This document shows positions 8,765 through 18,068 of a stretch of 64,000 nt of DNA, in pieces. The notes under the pieces are model-generated. The model was given only the letters and a program-made list of their open reading frames with translations. It did no database searches and was not told the DNA's origin. How positions within the stretch are numbered: position 1 is the first letter of the stretch; each line of letters begins with the position of its first letter. The translations under genes and the position numbers were made by a program. This DNA comes from Sphingomonas sp. BK345 (GTDB lineage Bacteria; Pseudomonadota; Alphaproteobacteria; Sphingomonadales; Sphingomonadaceae), in contig NZ_JACHZX010000003.1 of assembly GCF_014193845.1 (NCBI RefSeq), positions 434,001 to 498,000 on the forward strand, written 5' to 3'.

Positions 8765-9861
8765 TGCGCCTGCTGGCGCTGCTGCACCGCTGGGTCGGCG
8801 CGATCGGCGGCGCGCTGCTCGCGTTGCTCGGCGCCACCGGCGCGCTGCTGGTGTGGCGCGATCGGCTGACGTCCGTGCCGCACGCCGGCGACGCGGTGTC
8901 GCGCGACCCGGCGGCGCTGGCGCGCGTGCTCGATGGGCTCGCCGCGAACGGGCGACCGCTCGATCGCGTGACGCTCGCGGGCGAGGGGCTCGGCGTGCAC
9001 CAGGTCGTGTTCCGCGACGGCGGCGGCGCGTATTTCAGCCAGAGCGGCGAGATGGTGGCGCACTGGTCAAGCGCGTGGCAGCGGCCCGAGCTGCTGCTGT
9101 TCGACCTCCACCATCGCCTGCTGCTCGGCGAGGCGGGCGAGACGGTGAACGGCGTCGGGGCGCTGGTCGGGCTGGTGCTGGTGGTGAGCGGCGTCGTGCT
9201 GTGGTGGCGGACGCGCGCGCGCTTCCGCCCGCGGCTGTGGCCGGCGCGGATGACCTCGGGCGCGATCGTCCACCAGCACCGCGATCTCGGCGTGCTGACC
9301 GCGCCGCTGCTCGCACTCTCGCTGATCACCGGCGCGATGATGGCGCTGCCGGCGGTGGAGCGGCTGCTGCTGGCGCCGCTCGGCGCGAGCGATCGCGCGC
9401 GGCCGCCCAAGCTGGCGACGACCGACCCGGCGGTAGCGGTGCCGAAAAGCTTCGGCCCGCTGCTCGCCGCCGCGGCGCAACGCTTCCCCGGTGCGGAGGT
9501 GCGGCGGGTGCAATGGCCGCGCGGTGCGGGCGCGCCGATGGCGCTGCGGCTGCGGCAGCCGTTCGAGTGGACGCCGAACGGGCGCACCTTCGTCTACGCC
9601 GATCCGGCGACGCTGCGCATGGTCGACGTCGCCGATCCCGCGACCGGCGGGGCGCATGAGCGCGCGCGGGAGAAGCTCTACCCACTCCACGCCGCCAAGG
9701 TCGGCGGCCTGGCGTGGAAGCTGGCGATCACCGCCTCGGGGCTGGCGCTGGCGCTGCTCGGCAGCCTCGCGGTCTACGGCTTTTGGGCGACGCGGGCGCG
9801 GGTGAGCGCGTCGCGGCGGGGGAGGCGCTCTGTTAGGTTGCTCAAGCGGAGCGCCCTGTAG
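8764..9861 (+). CDS. PepSY-associated transmembrane protein (siderophore-iron reductase type)
   Basis: A 365-residue inner-membrane protein of the PepSY-TM family. It begins with an N-terminal helix (RLLALLHRWVGAIGGALLAL), then a periplasmic domain, then paired helices around LLLFDLHHRLLLGEAGETVN and GLVLVVSGVVLWWRTR. A helix with VHQHRDLGVLTAPLLALSLI and a C-terminal helix complete it. The conserved histidines in the membrane segments are those expected to bind haem in reductases of this type. It is translationally coupled to the TonB receptor. The family is thought to reduce ferric siderophore complexes at the cytoplasmic membrane; that role is inferred here. Confidence 0.87.
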   Translation: MRLLALLHRWVGAIGGALLALLGATGALLVWRDRLTSVPHAGDAVSRDPAALARVLDGLAANGRPLDRVTLAGEGLGVHQVVFRDGGGAYFSQSGEMVAHWSSAWQRPELLLFDLHHRLLLGEAGETVNGVGALVGLVLVVSGVVLWWRTRARFRPRLWPARMTSGAIVHQHRDLGVLTAPLLALSLITGAMMALPAVERLLLAPLGASDRARPPKLATTDPAVAVPKSFGPLLAAAAQRFPGAEVRRVQWPRGAGAPMALRLRQPFEWTPNGRTFVYADPATLRMVDVADPATGGAHERAREKLYPLHAAKVGGLAWKLAITASGLALALLGSLAVYGFWATRARVSASRRGRRSVRLLKRSAL

Positions 9862-9882
9862 ATCCGGGACGGCCGCAAGCTG

Positions 9883-10020
9883 ATCCTCCCCTGCAAGGGG
9901 AGGTGTCAGCGCGAAGCGCTGACGGAGGGGTGTCGCCGCTGGTGACTGTCGCGCTCACTCGCCGACCGGGTCACCCCTCCGACGCGCTGCGCGCGCCACC
10001 TCCCCTTTCAGGGGAGGATT
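9883..10020. repeat. Dispersed palindromic repeat, family A
   Basis: The element begins TCCTCCCCTGCAAGGGGAGG and ends CTCCCCTTTCAGGGGAGGA, with internal arms CGCTGACGGAGGGGTGTCG and CACCCCTCCGACGCGC. The outer and inner arms pair, so the whole unit can fold into a long hairpin with side stems. Related units occur at 11640, 30431 and 60006. It fills most of the gap between the convergent PepSY and altronate-dehydratase-like genes and may act as a transcript end. Confidence 0.8.
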
Positions 10021-10050
10021 GGTAAGGACGTCAGACGAGTAGTCGGCGCC

Positions 10051-11529
10051 TCACAGCGTCACGCCGCGCTTCCAGATCGCGATCTCGCGCTCGCCGTTGC
10101 GCTCGGCGGCGGTGGGCTCACCCGAGGCGATCGCGACGATGCGCGCCAGCAGCGCGTCGGCGGTGACGTCGAAGCCGCGCGCCAGCACCGCGCCCGCGTC
10201 GAAGTCGATCCAGCCCGGCTTGCGCTCGGCCAGCCCGCTGTTCGAGGCGATCTTCACCGTCGGCACGGGAAAGCCGAGCGGCGTGCCGCGCCCAGTGGTG
10301 AACAGGATCACGGTCGCGCCAGCCGCCGCCAGCGCGGTCGAGGACACCGCGTCGTTGCCCGGCGCCTCGAGCAGCGTCAGCCCGCGCGCGCGCGCCGCGG
10401 CGCCATAGCCGATCACGTCGCTGATCGGCCCGCGCCCGGCCTTCTGCACCGCACCGAGCGACTTCTCCTCGAGCGTGGTGATGCCGCCAGCGACGTTGCC
10501 GGGCGAGGGGTTCTCCGAGACCGTCTCGCCATGGTCGAGGAAGTAGCGCTTGAAGCCGTTGACCAGCCCGGTGATGGCGTCGAACACCCGCGCGTCGCTG
10601 GCGCGGTCCATCAGCGACTGCTCGGCGCCGAAGATCTCGGGGATCTCGGTGAACACCACGCTGCCGTCCGCGGCGACGACGCGGTCGCTGATACGACCGA
10701 CCAGCGGGTTGGCGGTGAGCCCCGAGAGACCGTCCGAGCCGCCGCACTTGACGCCGAGCACCAGCTCGCCGAGCGCGCAGGGCTCGCGCGTCGCGCGCGC
10801 CGCCTCGGCCAGCGCGGCGACGATCGCGACGCCGTCCTCCACCTCGTCCGCGCTCGCCTGTGCGGTGAGCGCGCGTACCCGGCCACGCGCCGCGGGCGGG
10901 ATCGCCTCGACCAGCGCGGCGACCTGGTTCTCCTCGCAGCCGAGCCCGACGATCAGCACCCCGCCCGCGTTGGGATGCGCCGCCAGCGCTGCGAGGATCG
11001 CGCGCGTCCCGCCCAAATCTTGTCCCAGCTGCGAGCAGCCGTGCGGGTGGGTGAAGGCGTGGACGCCGTCGACCGCGTCGCCGACCAGCGCGGCGGCGCG
11101 CGCCGCGATCCGCTCGGCGGTACGCGCGACGCAGCCGACCGTCGGCAGCACCCAGATCTCGTTGCGCGTCGCCACGCGGCCGTCGGCGCGGCGATAGCCG
11201 AGGAAGCTCGCCTCGGCCGGGCGCTCCAGCGTAGCGGGCGGCGCGGGCGCGTAGTGGTAGTCGAGCGTGGCGTCGAGCGCGGTGGCGAGGTTGTGCGAGT
11301 GGACGTGCTCGCCGGGGCGGATCGGCGCGGTGGCATGGCCGATCGGATAGCCGTATTTGATCACCGCCTCGCCCGGCGCGAGCGCGGCCACCGCCACCTT
11401 GTGCCCGCGCGCCACGTCCTGCGTGAGCGTCAGCCTTGCCTCGGCAAGCGTGAGCGTCTCGCCCGCGCGCGCGTCGTCGAGCAGGGTGACGACGCTGTCG
11501 CCGGGCGCGATCTTGAGGGCGCTGGCCAT
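10051..11529 (-). CDS. uxaA: UxaA-family altronate dehydratase
   Basis: A 492-residue protein with the two-part UxaA layout. An N-terminal SAF domain (about 1-95; DVARGHKVAVAALAPGEAVI and KYGYPIGHAT) is followed by the catalytic D-galactarate dehydratase/altronate hydrolase domain. That domain carries the conserved cysteine motifs PTVGCVARTA, THPHGCSQLG, GLGCEENQ and LGVKCGGSDGLSG. UxaA dehydrates D-altronate to 2-keto-3-deoxygluconate in hexuronate breakdown. The start has a strong GGAGGTGAG site. No uxaB, uxaC or kdg gene adjoins it, so a related sugar-acid substrate is possible. Confidence 0.88.
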   Translation of the reverse strand: MASALKIAPGDSVVTLLDDARAGETLTLAEARLTLTQDVARGHKVAVAALAPGEAVIKYGYPIGHATAPIRPGEHVHSHNLATALDATLDYHYAPAPPATLERPAEASFLGYRRADGRVATRNEIWVLPTVGCVARTAERIAARAAALVGDAVDGVHAFTHPHGCSQLGQDLGGTRAILAALAAHPNAGGVLIVGLGCEENQVAALVEAIPPAARGRVRALTAQASADEVEDGVAIVAALAEAARATREPCALGELVLGVKCGGSDGLSGLTANPLVGRISDRVVAADGSVVFTEIPEIFGAEQSLMDRASDARVFDAITGLVNGFKRYFLDHGETVSENPSPGNVAGGITTLEEKSLGAVQKAGRGPISDVIGYGAAARARGLTLLEAPGNDAVSSTALAAAGATVILFTTGRGTPLGFPVPTVKIASNSGLAERKPGWIDFDAGAVLARGFDVTADALLARIVAIASGEPTAAERNGEREIAIWKRGVTL

Positions 11530-11639
11530 CTCACCTCCGGGTCCGGACCGATCGCCAAGCCACTAGCGCATGATCCGTCCGGTTTGAACCACCCGCGAGG
11601 TGCCGTGCGGGAAGCTGGGTCGATGGACGATCGAGCTGC

Positions 11640-11772
11640 CCCGTCCCGCAAGGGAGATGGCAGGCCGGAGGCCTGACGGAGGGGTGTCGCGGGCGGTACT
11701 CCGTCCCGCCTTGCCAGCGCTGAAACCCCTCCGTCGCGCGGCGCACGCCACCTTATCGTGCAGGGGAGGACG
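11640..11772. repeat. Dispersed palindromic repeat, family A (degraded)
   Basis: It contains the family A core: GGCAGGCCGGAGGCCTGACG, then GGAGGGGTGTCG, and the partner arm ACCCCTCCGTCGCGCGGC ending in GGGGAGGA. The outer arms are diverged. It occupies the gap upstream of uxaA and downstream of the ferritin-like genes, which otherwise shows no gene. Confidence 0.75.
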
Positions 11773-11807
11773 AGAAGGTTGCTTCCGGTCCCGCGCGCGC
11801 CGCGCGC

Positions 11808-12836
11808 TCAGCCAGCGCCGCTCGTCAGGATCGTGCCGTTGAGCCCGGCGGGGAAGAAGCCGCCGCCCGTCACCGCGGCGCTGCTCTGAAAGACGACGTT
11901 GAGCACCTGCGTCGCGGTGCGCCCCAGCACCAGCCCGTCGCTGTCGGTCGGCACGAGGTTGGCGGCCGCGGCGGTGCCGATGTCCTGGTCGGTGTCGCCG
12001 GCGCCGTCGAGCGAGTCGCGCAGCGCCGAGATCTGGCTCACCCGCGTGTAGATGCTCGGCACGGTCAGCCCGCGGCGCCACAGCTCGGCGCGGATCGTCG
12101 CGTCATGGTAGCATTCGGCGGCGAGGATGCCCGCGCTCGCCTCGAGATAGGTCTTGTTGGTGAGCAGTCTGGCGGCGCCGCGGTAGGCGCTGACGCCGAC
12201 GTCGGTGAGCAGGTAGGCGCCGATCAGGAAGTTCTCGTCGCTGGCGTAGGGGTCGAACACGTCGCCCGTGCCGATCACCCCGGCGGCGCGCGCCGCCGCG
12301 GTGAAGGCGCCGACCGCGGTGGTACCGCCGACCGTCACGCTCGCGCTGCCCGAGATGTTGATCGCGGGCTGCGCGACGCGCGCGCTGCCCAGCGTCTCGC
12401 GCAGGAAACGGATGTGGCCGATCTCGTCGGCGGCGATCTCGCGCGCGTACTCGGCGACCACGTCGTCGCTGAAATCCACCGCGCGCGCCGCGCCGGCGCC
12501 GCTGCCGGTCGCCACCGGCCCCTGCGTGCCCATGCCGGTCAGCAGCGCGCTGTCGACGCCGCTGCCCGACACCGCATAAGCGTAATAGGCGCCCTCCAGA
12601 TATTCGAGCTGGAGCGCGAAGTTGAGCACCGCGACATCGGTGATCGCGCCGCTCGGCGTCGGCGTGGGGGAGGGCGCCGGGGAGCCGTCATCATTGTCGT
12701 CACCGCAGCCCGACAGCAACGTCAGCCCGCCCGTCATCGCCGCGGCACCGCCGCACAGCCGAATGAAGCGGCGGCGCGCCTGGCGCTGCTGCTCGGCACG
12801 CTCCATGAGGTCGAGGAACTCGATCGGATCGCTCAT
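11808..12836 (-). CDS. Exported ferritin-like domain protein (lipoprotein candidate)
   Basis: A 342-residue protein. A twin-arginine-like start (ARRRFIRLCGGAAAMTGG) leads to a lipobox-like LLSGC at about residue 43, followed by a Pro/Ser/Thr-rich linker, so a Tat-exported lipoprotein is plausible. The body is a ferritin_2-type four-helix domain, with ALQLEYLEGAYYAYAV, AREIAADEIGHIRFLRETLG and LAAECYHDATIRAEL. These provide the E, ExxH and ExxH-like residues for a dinuclear metal site. It lies 11 bases after a paralogue in the same operon. The function of such exported ferritin-like proteins is unknown; oxidative-stress or desiccation roles are guesses. Confidence 0.82.
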   Translation of the reverse strand: MSDPIEFLDLMERAEQQRQARRRFIRLCGGAAAMTGGLTLLSGCGDDNDDGSPAPSPTPTPSGAITDVAVLNFALQLEYLEGAYYAYAVSGSGVDSALLTGMGTQGPVATGSGAGAARAVDFSDDVVAEYAREIAADEIGHIRFLRETLGSARVAQPAINISGSASVTVGGTTAVGAFTAAARAAGVIGTGDVFDPYASDENFLIGAYLLTDVGVSAYRGAARLLTNKTYLEASAGILAAECYHDATIRAELWRRGLTVPSIYTRVSQISALRDSLDGAGDTDQDIGTAAAANLVPTDSDGLVLGRTATQVLNVVFQSSAAVTGGGFFPAGLNGTILTSGAG

Positions 12837-12847
12837 CGCCGTGCTCC

Positions 12848-13831
12848 TCAGTTCGCGCCGGAGCGACGCAGCGCCGCATTGGCATTGTTGGTCCCCGCCG
12901 GGAAGAAACCGCCCGCGCTGACCTGCTTGTCGGTGAGATAGGCGATGTTGTGGACCTGCTCGACGGTGCGGCCGAACACCAGCCCGCGCCCGTCGGTGGG
13001 GACGACGTTGGCGGCGCGGCCGTAGATCGAGGTGACCGGGGAGATGCCCTGGTCGTCGTCGTCGACGCGGCGCGGCGGGCCGTCCGACTCGTCGTCTCCG
13101 TCGAGATCGTCGCGCGCGTCGGAGAGCTTGTCCGCCTTCTCGCGCAGGTCGTCGACGTCGACGCCGCGGCGGTAGAGCGCGCTGCGGATCAGCCCCGCGT
13201 GGAACGCCTCGGCGGCGAGCAGCCCCGCCGCGGCGTCGACGATCGCGACGTCGCTGAGCAGCGGCGCGGCGCCCTTGTAGGCGGTGACGCCGACGTCCTC
13301 GAACAGGAAGGCGGCGAGGAGGAAATTGTCATCGCTGGCGTACGGGTCGAACACGCCGCCGCTGGCGTCGAGGTCGATGTCGGCGGCCTTGGCGGCGGCG
13401 GTGAAGACCGTGGTCGACAGGTCGATCGCGGGCTGCGCCACCGCCGCGCTGCCGAGCACGCGGCGCAGCACGGCGACATGGGCGACCTCGTCGGCGGCGA
13501 TCTCGCGCGCGTACTGGATCACCGCCGGGTCGCTCAGCGCGGCGCGGCGCGCGCCTGTGACCGCGCCCTGCGTCTGCGTGCCGGTGAGCTGGTCCGCCGC
13601 CAGCCCGATCCCGGAGACCGCGTAGCTGTAGAATTGCGCCTCGAGATATTCGAGGTTGAGCGCGAAGTTGAGGATGTCGGCGTCGCTCGGCGCGGTCTGC
13701 GCGCTGGCCTCGCGCGCCAGTATCAGCCCGCCCGCGCCGAGCACCGCCACCCCGGCGGCGCCGCGGAAGAAGGCGCGTCGCCCGTCGCGGCGGCGCGCGC
13801 GCGCCTCGATCAGTCTCTCGCCCGCTGCCAT
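12848..13831 (-). CDS. Exported ferritin-like domain protein (paralogue)
   Basis: A 327-residue protein. The start at ATG 13831 has GGGGAG 8 bases upstream and is preferred over an in-frame GTG at 13849. The N-terminus has a Tat-like RRDGRRAFFRGAAGVAVLG with cleavage near ASAQ; unlike its neighbour it has no lipobox. The ferritin_2 helices carry ALNLEYLEAQFYSYAV, AREIAADEVAHVAVLRRVLG and LAAEAFHAGLIRSAL. A unique Asp-rich insert (DARDDLDGDDESDGPPRRVD) lies near residue 255. Both proteins share the C-terminal GLVFGRT / GGFFPAG block. It is first in a two-gene operon. Confidence 0.82.
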   Translation of the reverse strand: MAAGERLIEARARRRDGRRAFFRGAAGVAVLGAGGLILAREASAQTAPSDADILNFALNLEYLEAQFYSYAVSGIGLAADQLTGTQTQGAVTGARRAALSDPAVIQYAREIAADEVAHVAVLRRVLGSAAVAQPAIDLSTTVFTAAAKAADIDLDASGGVFDPYASDDNFLLAAFLFEDVGVTAYKGAAPLLSDVAIVDAAAGLLAAEAFHAGLIRSALYRRGVDVDDLREKADKLSDARDDLDGDDESDGPPRRVDDDDQGISPVTSIYGRAANVVPTDGRGLVFGRTVEQVHNIAYLTDKQVSAGGFFPAGTNNANAALRRSGAN

Positions 13832-14128
13832 CCCGCGCTCCCCGTTCACCGACGCGGCGCGATGCCGGCCGCAGGAGGGATACGAGGGGGCGGCGAAAAG
13901 GATGCGTCAGGGCCGGACGATCGCGTTCTGACCCGGCGCGGCGACGGTCACCGCTCGGCCAGCGAGTGACTCGCAGCGCGCCGTCCGCGCCGAGCGCATC
14001 GGGCTGGACTGTGTCCCATCCGGCTGACATCGCTCGCCTCATGCGCTGACTTCACGGCGATCAAGGGATTGCGCTGAGGTCCGCTGCCATTAGGTAGGAC
14101 CACGAGCGTGGGTGGAGCGGGAGAGAGC
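13832..14128. promoter_or_regulatory. Divergent intergenic region, ferritin-like genes / GMC oxidoreductase
   Basis: This 297-base gap must hold the promoters for both the leftward ferritin-like operon and the rightward GMC operon. No repeat, RNA or clear sigma-70 element could be identified by eye. Ribosome binding sites are visible at both edges. Confidence 0.35.
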
Positions 14129-15862
14129 ATGTCGACACAGGCCCGAGCGGCGGGCGCCGCACCGGCGCGCGCGGGCGCGACCGATGCGCCCGCGGACGTG
14201 ATCATCGTCGGGTCGGGCGCCGCCGGCGCGATGGCCGCGCACAGCCTCACCAAGGCCGGGCTGCGCTGCCTGATGCTGGAAGCGGGCCGCGACTATGACC
14301 CCAAGGCTGAGGTCAACATGTTCGCGCCGGAGAGCGACGCCCCGCTGCGCGGTGCCTCCACCCCCGACAAGCCGTTCGGCTATTTCGACGCCACCGTCGG
14401 CGGCGGCTGGGAGGTCGACGGCGAGCCCTACACCTCGCGGCCTGGCAGCGACTTTCGCTGGTATCGCCCGCGTATGCTGGGCGGGCGCACCAACCACTGG
14501 GGTCGCCATTCGCCGCGTTGGGGCCCGTACGACTTCAAGCCGTATTCGCGCGACAAGCTCGGGGTGGACTGGCCGATCGGCTACGACGACGTCGCGCCCT
14601 ATTACGATCGCGTCGAGCGGATGATCGGGGTGAACGGCGGCAAGCTCGGGCTGGAGAACCACCCCGACTCGCCTGACGGCTGCCTGCTGCCGCCGCCCAA
14701 GCCGCGCGTCACCGAGATGATGATCAAGGCCGCGGCGGAGAGCATCGGCATCCCGGTGCGCGCCGCGCATACCGCGGTGCTCACGCGCGACATGCCCGAC
14801 GACGTCGCGCCGCGCAGCGCCTGCTTCAACGCCACGCCGTGCACGCGCGGCTGCACGATCGGCGCGATGTTCCAGACCACCACCTCGCTGCTGCCGCAGG
14901 CGGATGCGACCGGTCGGCTGCGCGTGGTCACCGACGCGATGGTGGCGCGCGTGCTGATGGGCGCGAACGGCCGCGCCACCGGGGTCGAATATGTCGACCG
15001 CAAGACGGGGCAGCGCCACCAGGTGAGCGCGCGCGCGGTGGTGCTGGCGGCGGGGACAGGCGAGACCGCGCGACTGCTGCTCAACTCGGGCAGCGACCGG
15101 CGCGGGCTGGCCAACGGCTCGGGCGAGCTGGGGCGCAATCTGACCGATTCCACCGGTGCCTCGTTCAGCGCCTACATCCCGAAGCTCGCCGGGCGCCCGC
15201 GCTACAACGAGGACGGGATCGGCGGGCAGCACATCTATATTCCGTTCTGGCAGTACAAGGAGCAGGCGCGCGGCGAGCTCGACTTCGCGCGCGGCTATCA
15301 TTTCGAGATCGGCGGCCGCTTCGACATCCCGCCGCCCGCGACGCTGCCGCGCGCTTATGGCAGCGCCTTGCGCCAGGCGGTGCGCCAGTCCTCGGGCGCG
15401 ACATTGCGGCTGACGCTGCGGGGCGAGATGATCCCCAACAAGGACACGTTCTGCGAGATCGATCCGGGCGTGAGGGACAAGTTCGGCATCCCCGTGCTGC
15501 GCTTCGCGTTCAAATGGTCGCAGAACGAGGTCAACCAGGTAGCGCACGGCCGCCGCTCCGCGCACGCGGTGTTCGAGCGCCTCGGCGGGACGATCCTCAG
15601 CCCCGATCTGCCGGTCGAGCAGATCATGACAGCGGGCGGCGAGATCATCCACGAGCTCGGCACGGCGCGCATGGGGGACAGCCCGCGCACCTCGGTGGTG
15701 AACAGCTACGGCGAGGCGTGGGACGTGCCCAACCTCGTGCTGATGGACGGCGCGGTGTTCGCCTCGGGCGCGCACAAGAACCCGACGCTGACCATTCTCG
15801 CGCTCGCGCTGCGCAACTCCGAGCGGCTGGCGCAACGGATCAAGACGGGAGCTCTCGCGTGA
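14129..15862 (+). CDS. GMC-family FAD oxidoreductase (gluconate 2-dehydrogenase large-subunit type)
   Basis: A 577-residue flavoprotein starting at ATG 14129 after GGAGCGGGAGAGAGC. The FAD-binding Rossmann motif VIIVGSGAAGAMAAH lies near residue 30. The family motifs MLGGRTNHWG and NSYGEAWDVPNLVLMDGAVF and the C-terminal HKNPTLTILALALR are present, with IIHELGTARMG supplying the active-site histidine. Such enzymes oxidise sugars, sugar acids or polyols. It has no evident signal peptide, whereas the coupled downstream protein carries a twin-arginine-like one, suggesting export as a complex. No cytochrome c subunit is adjacent. Confidence 0.88.
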   Translation: MSTQARAAGAAPARAGATDAPADVIIVGSGAAGAMAAHSLTKAGLRCLMLEAGRDYDPKAEVNMFAPESDAPLRGASTPDKPFGYFDATVGGGWEVDGEPYTSRPGSDFRWYRPRMLGGRTNHWGRHSPRWGPYDFKPYSRDKLGVDWPIGYDDVAPYYDRVERMIGVNGGKLGLENHPDSPDGCLLPPPKPRVTEMMIKAAAESIGIPVRAAHTAVLTRDMPDDVAPRSACFNATPCTRGCTIGAMFQTTTSLLPQADATGRLRVVTDAMVARVLMGANGRATGVEYVDRKTGQRHQVSARAVVLAAGTGETARLLLNSGSDRRGLANGSGELGRNLTDSTGASFSAYIPKLAGRPRYNEDGIGGQHIYIPFWQYKEQARGELDFARGYHFEIGGRFDIPPPATLPRAYGSALRQAVRQSSGATLRLTLRGEMIPNKDTFCEIDPGVRDKFGIPVLRFAFKWSQNEVNQVAHGRRSAHAVFERLGGTILSPDLPVEQIMTAGGEIIHELGTARMGDSPRTSVVNSYGEAWDVPNLVLMDGAVFASGAHKNPTLTILALALRNSERLAQRIKTGALA

Positions 15863-16563
15863 CGCTATCGCGCCGTACCACGCTGCAGTGGCTCGCCGCC
15901 GCGGCCACCCTGCCGCTGTTCGAGCCGCCCGCCCTGGCGCAGGCCGGCGCTGCCGCGGTCGCGCCGCCCTTCGCGGTGGTCGACTGGCCCGCGCTGCCAG
16001 CGGCCAAGCCCGCGCCCGGCTACGGCCGTGATCCCAAGCTGATGGAGCCCAGCGTGCCGTGGCCGCTGACGCTCGACCGCTCGCAGCGCGCCACGCTCGA
16101 CCTGCTGGGGGACCTGATCCTGCCGCCCGAGGGCGACGCGCCGGGGGCGGGGAAGCTGGGCGTCGCCGCCTTCGTCGACGAATGGGTCAGCGCGCCCTAT
16201 CCGGTGCAGCGCGCCGACCGCGAGCGGATCCTGCCCGGGCTCGCTTGGCTCGACGCGCAGAGCCGCGCGCTCGGCGGCCGCTCGTTCGTCGCGCTCGCGC
16301 CGGTGCAGCGCACGACGCTGATGGACGCGCTGATGGTGCCGACGCCGGCGCCGCGGATGGTCGCGCCGGTCGCCTTCATGGACAAGCTGCGCTACCTCTT
16401 CGTCACGGGCTATTACAGCCTGCCCGAGGGCAAGGCCGACATGGGCTATATCGGCGACCAGCCGACCGAGGGGCCGTATCCGGGCCCGACCCCCGAGGCG
16501 CTGGCGCATCTCGACCGCGTGCTGGGAGAGCTGAAGCTGTCGCCGGCGGTGGCGCGGAGCTGA
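15859..16563 (+). CDS. Gluconate 2-dehydrogenase subunit 3-like protein
   Basis: A 234-residue protein starting at GTG 15859, overlapping the GMC stop as GTGA, with GGGAG upstream. The N-terminus TLSRRTTLQWLAAAATLPLF is a twin-arginine-like export signal cleaved near ALAQA. The mature part matches the gluconate 2-dehydrogenase subunit 3 family, with LDLLGDLILPPEGDAPGAG, AAFVDEWVSAPY and MDKLRYLFVTGYYS. In known three-subunit dehydrogenases this small subunit is needed for export and activity of the FAD subunit. Coupled translation supports a one-to-one complex with the GMC protein. Confidence 0.85.
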   Translation: MTLSRRTTLQWLAAAATLPLFEPPALAQAGAAAVAPPFAVVDWPALPAAKPAPGYGRDPKLMEPSVPWPLTLDRSQRATLDLLGDLILPPEGDAPGAGKLGVAAFVDEWVSAPYPVQRADRERILPGLAWLDAQSRALGGRSFVALAPVQRTTLMDALMVPTPAPRMVAPVAFMDKLRYLFVTGYYSLPEGKADMGYIGDQPTEGPYPGPTPEALAHLDRVLGELKLSPAVARS

Positions 16564-16590
16564 GCGGGGCTAGATCGCAGGGTCGTTGCG

Positions 16591-16702
16591 TTATCTCTCC
16601 CCTCCCTTCAGGGAAGGGGGCGGGGGTGGGGCCTCTCCGCGAGCGTCGCGTCTGAGGAAGCGCCCCACCTCAACCCCTCCCCAAAAGGGGGAGGGGCTCA
16701 GG
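16591..16702. repeat. Palindromic repeat between convergent genes
   Basis: The inner sequences TGGGGCCTCTCCGCGAGCG and AGCGCCCCACCTC, flanked by CCCTCCCTTCAGGGAAGGGG and CCCTCCCCAAAAGGGGGAGGGG, form nested inverted repeats. It resembles family A in design but differs in core sequence. It lies between the convergent subunit-3 and aminotransferase genes and may terminate both. Confidence 0.7.
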
Positions 16703-16721
16703 AAGACGCTTCGCCCTCAAC

Positions 16722-17930
<1,209 letters not shown>

Positions 17931-18068
17931 GGGCGGGCACTCCTTTCGGTTCACCTATATAGCCATTCGCCCCGCGCGGCACCCGCCCGACAGAAAAAGC
18001 GTGGCGGGCTGCTTCGCCGCGCAACGAGCTTGCGCTATGCCGGTCGTGCCAACGAGGAGCGACGAGCC

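Noticed and set aside
14090..15835. 581-codon open frame on the reverse strand opposite the GMC gene
   Set aside because: Antisense shadow caused by high GC third positions. The translation is Arg/Ala/His-rich with no domain, while the forward frame has full GMC motifs.
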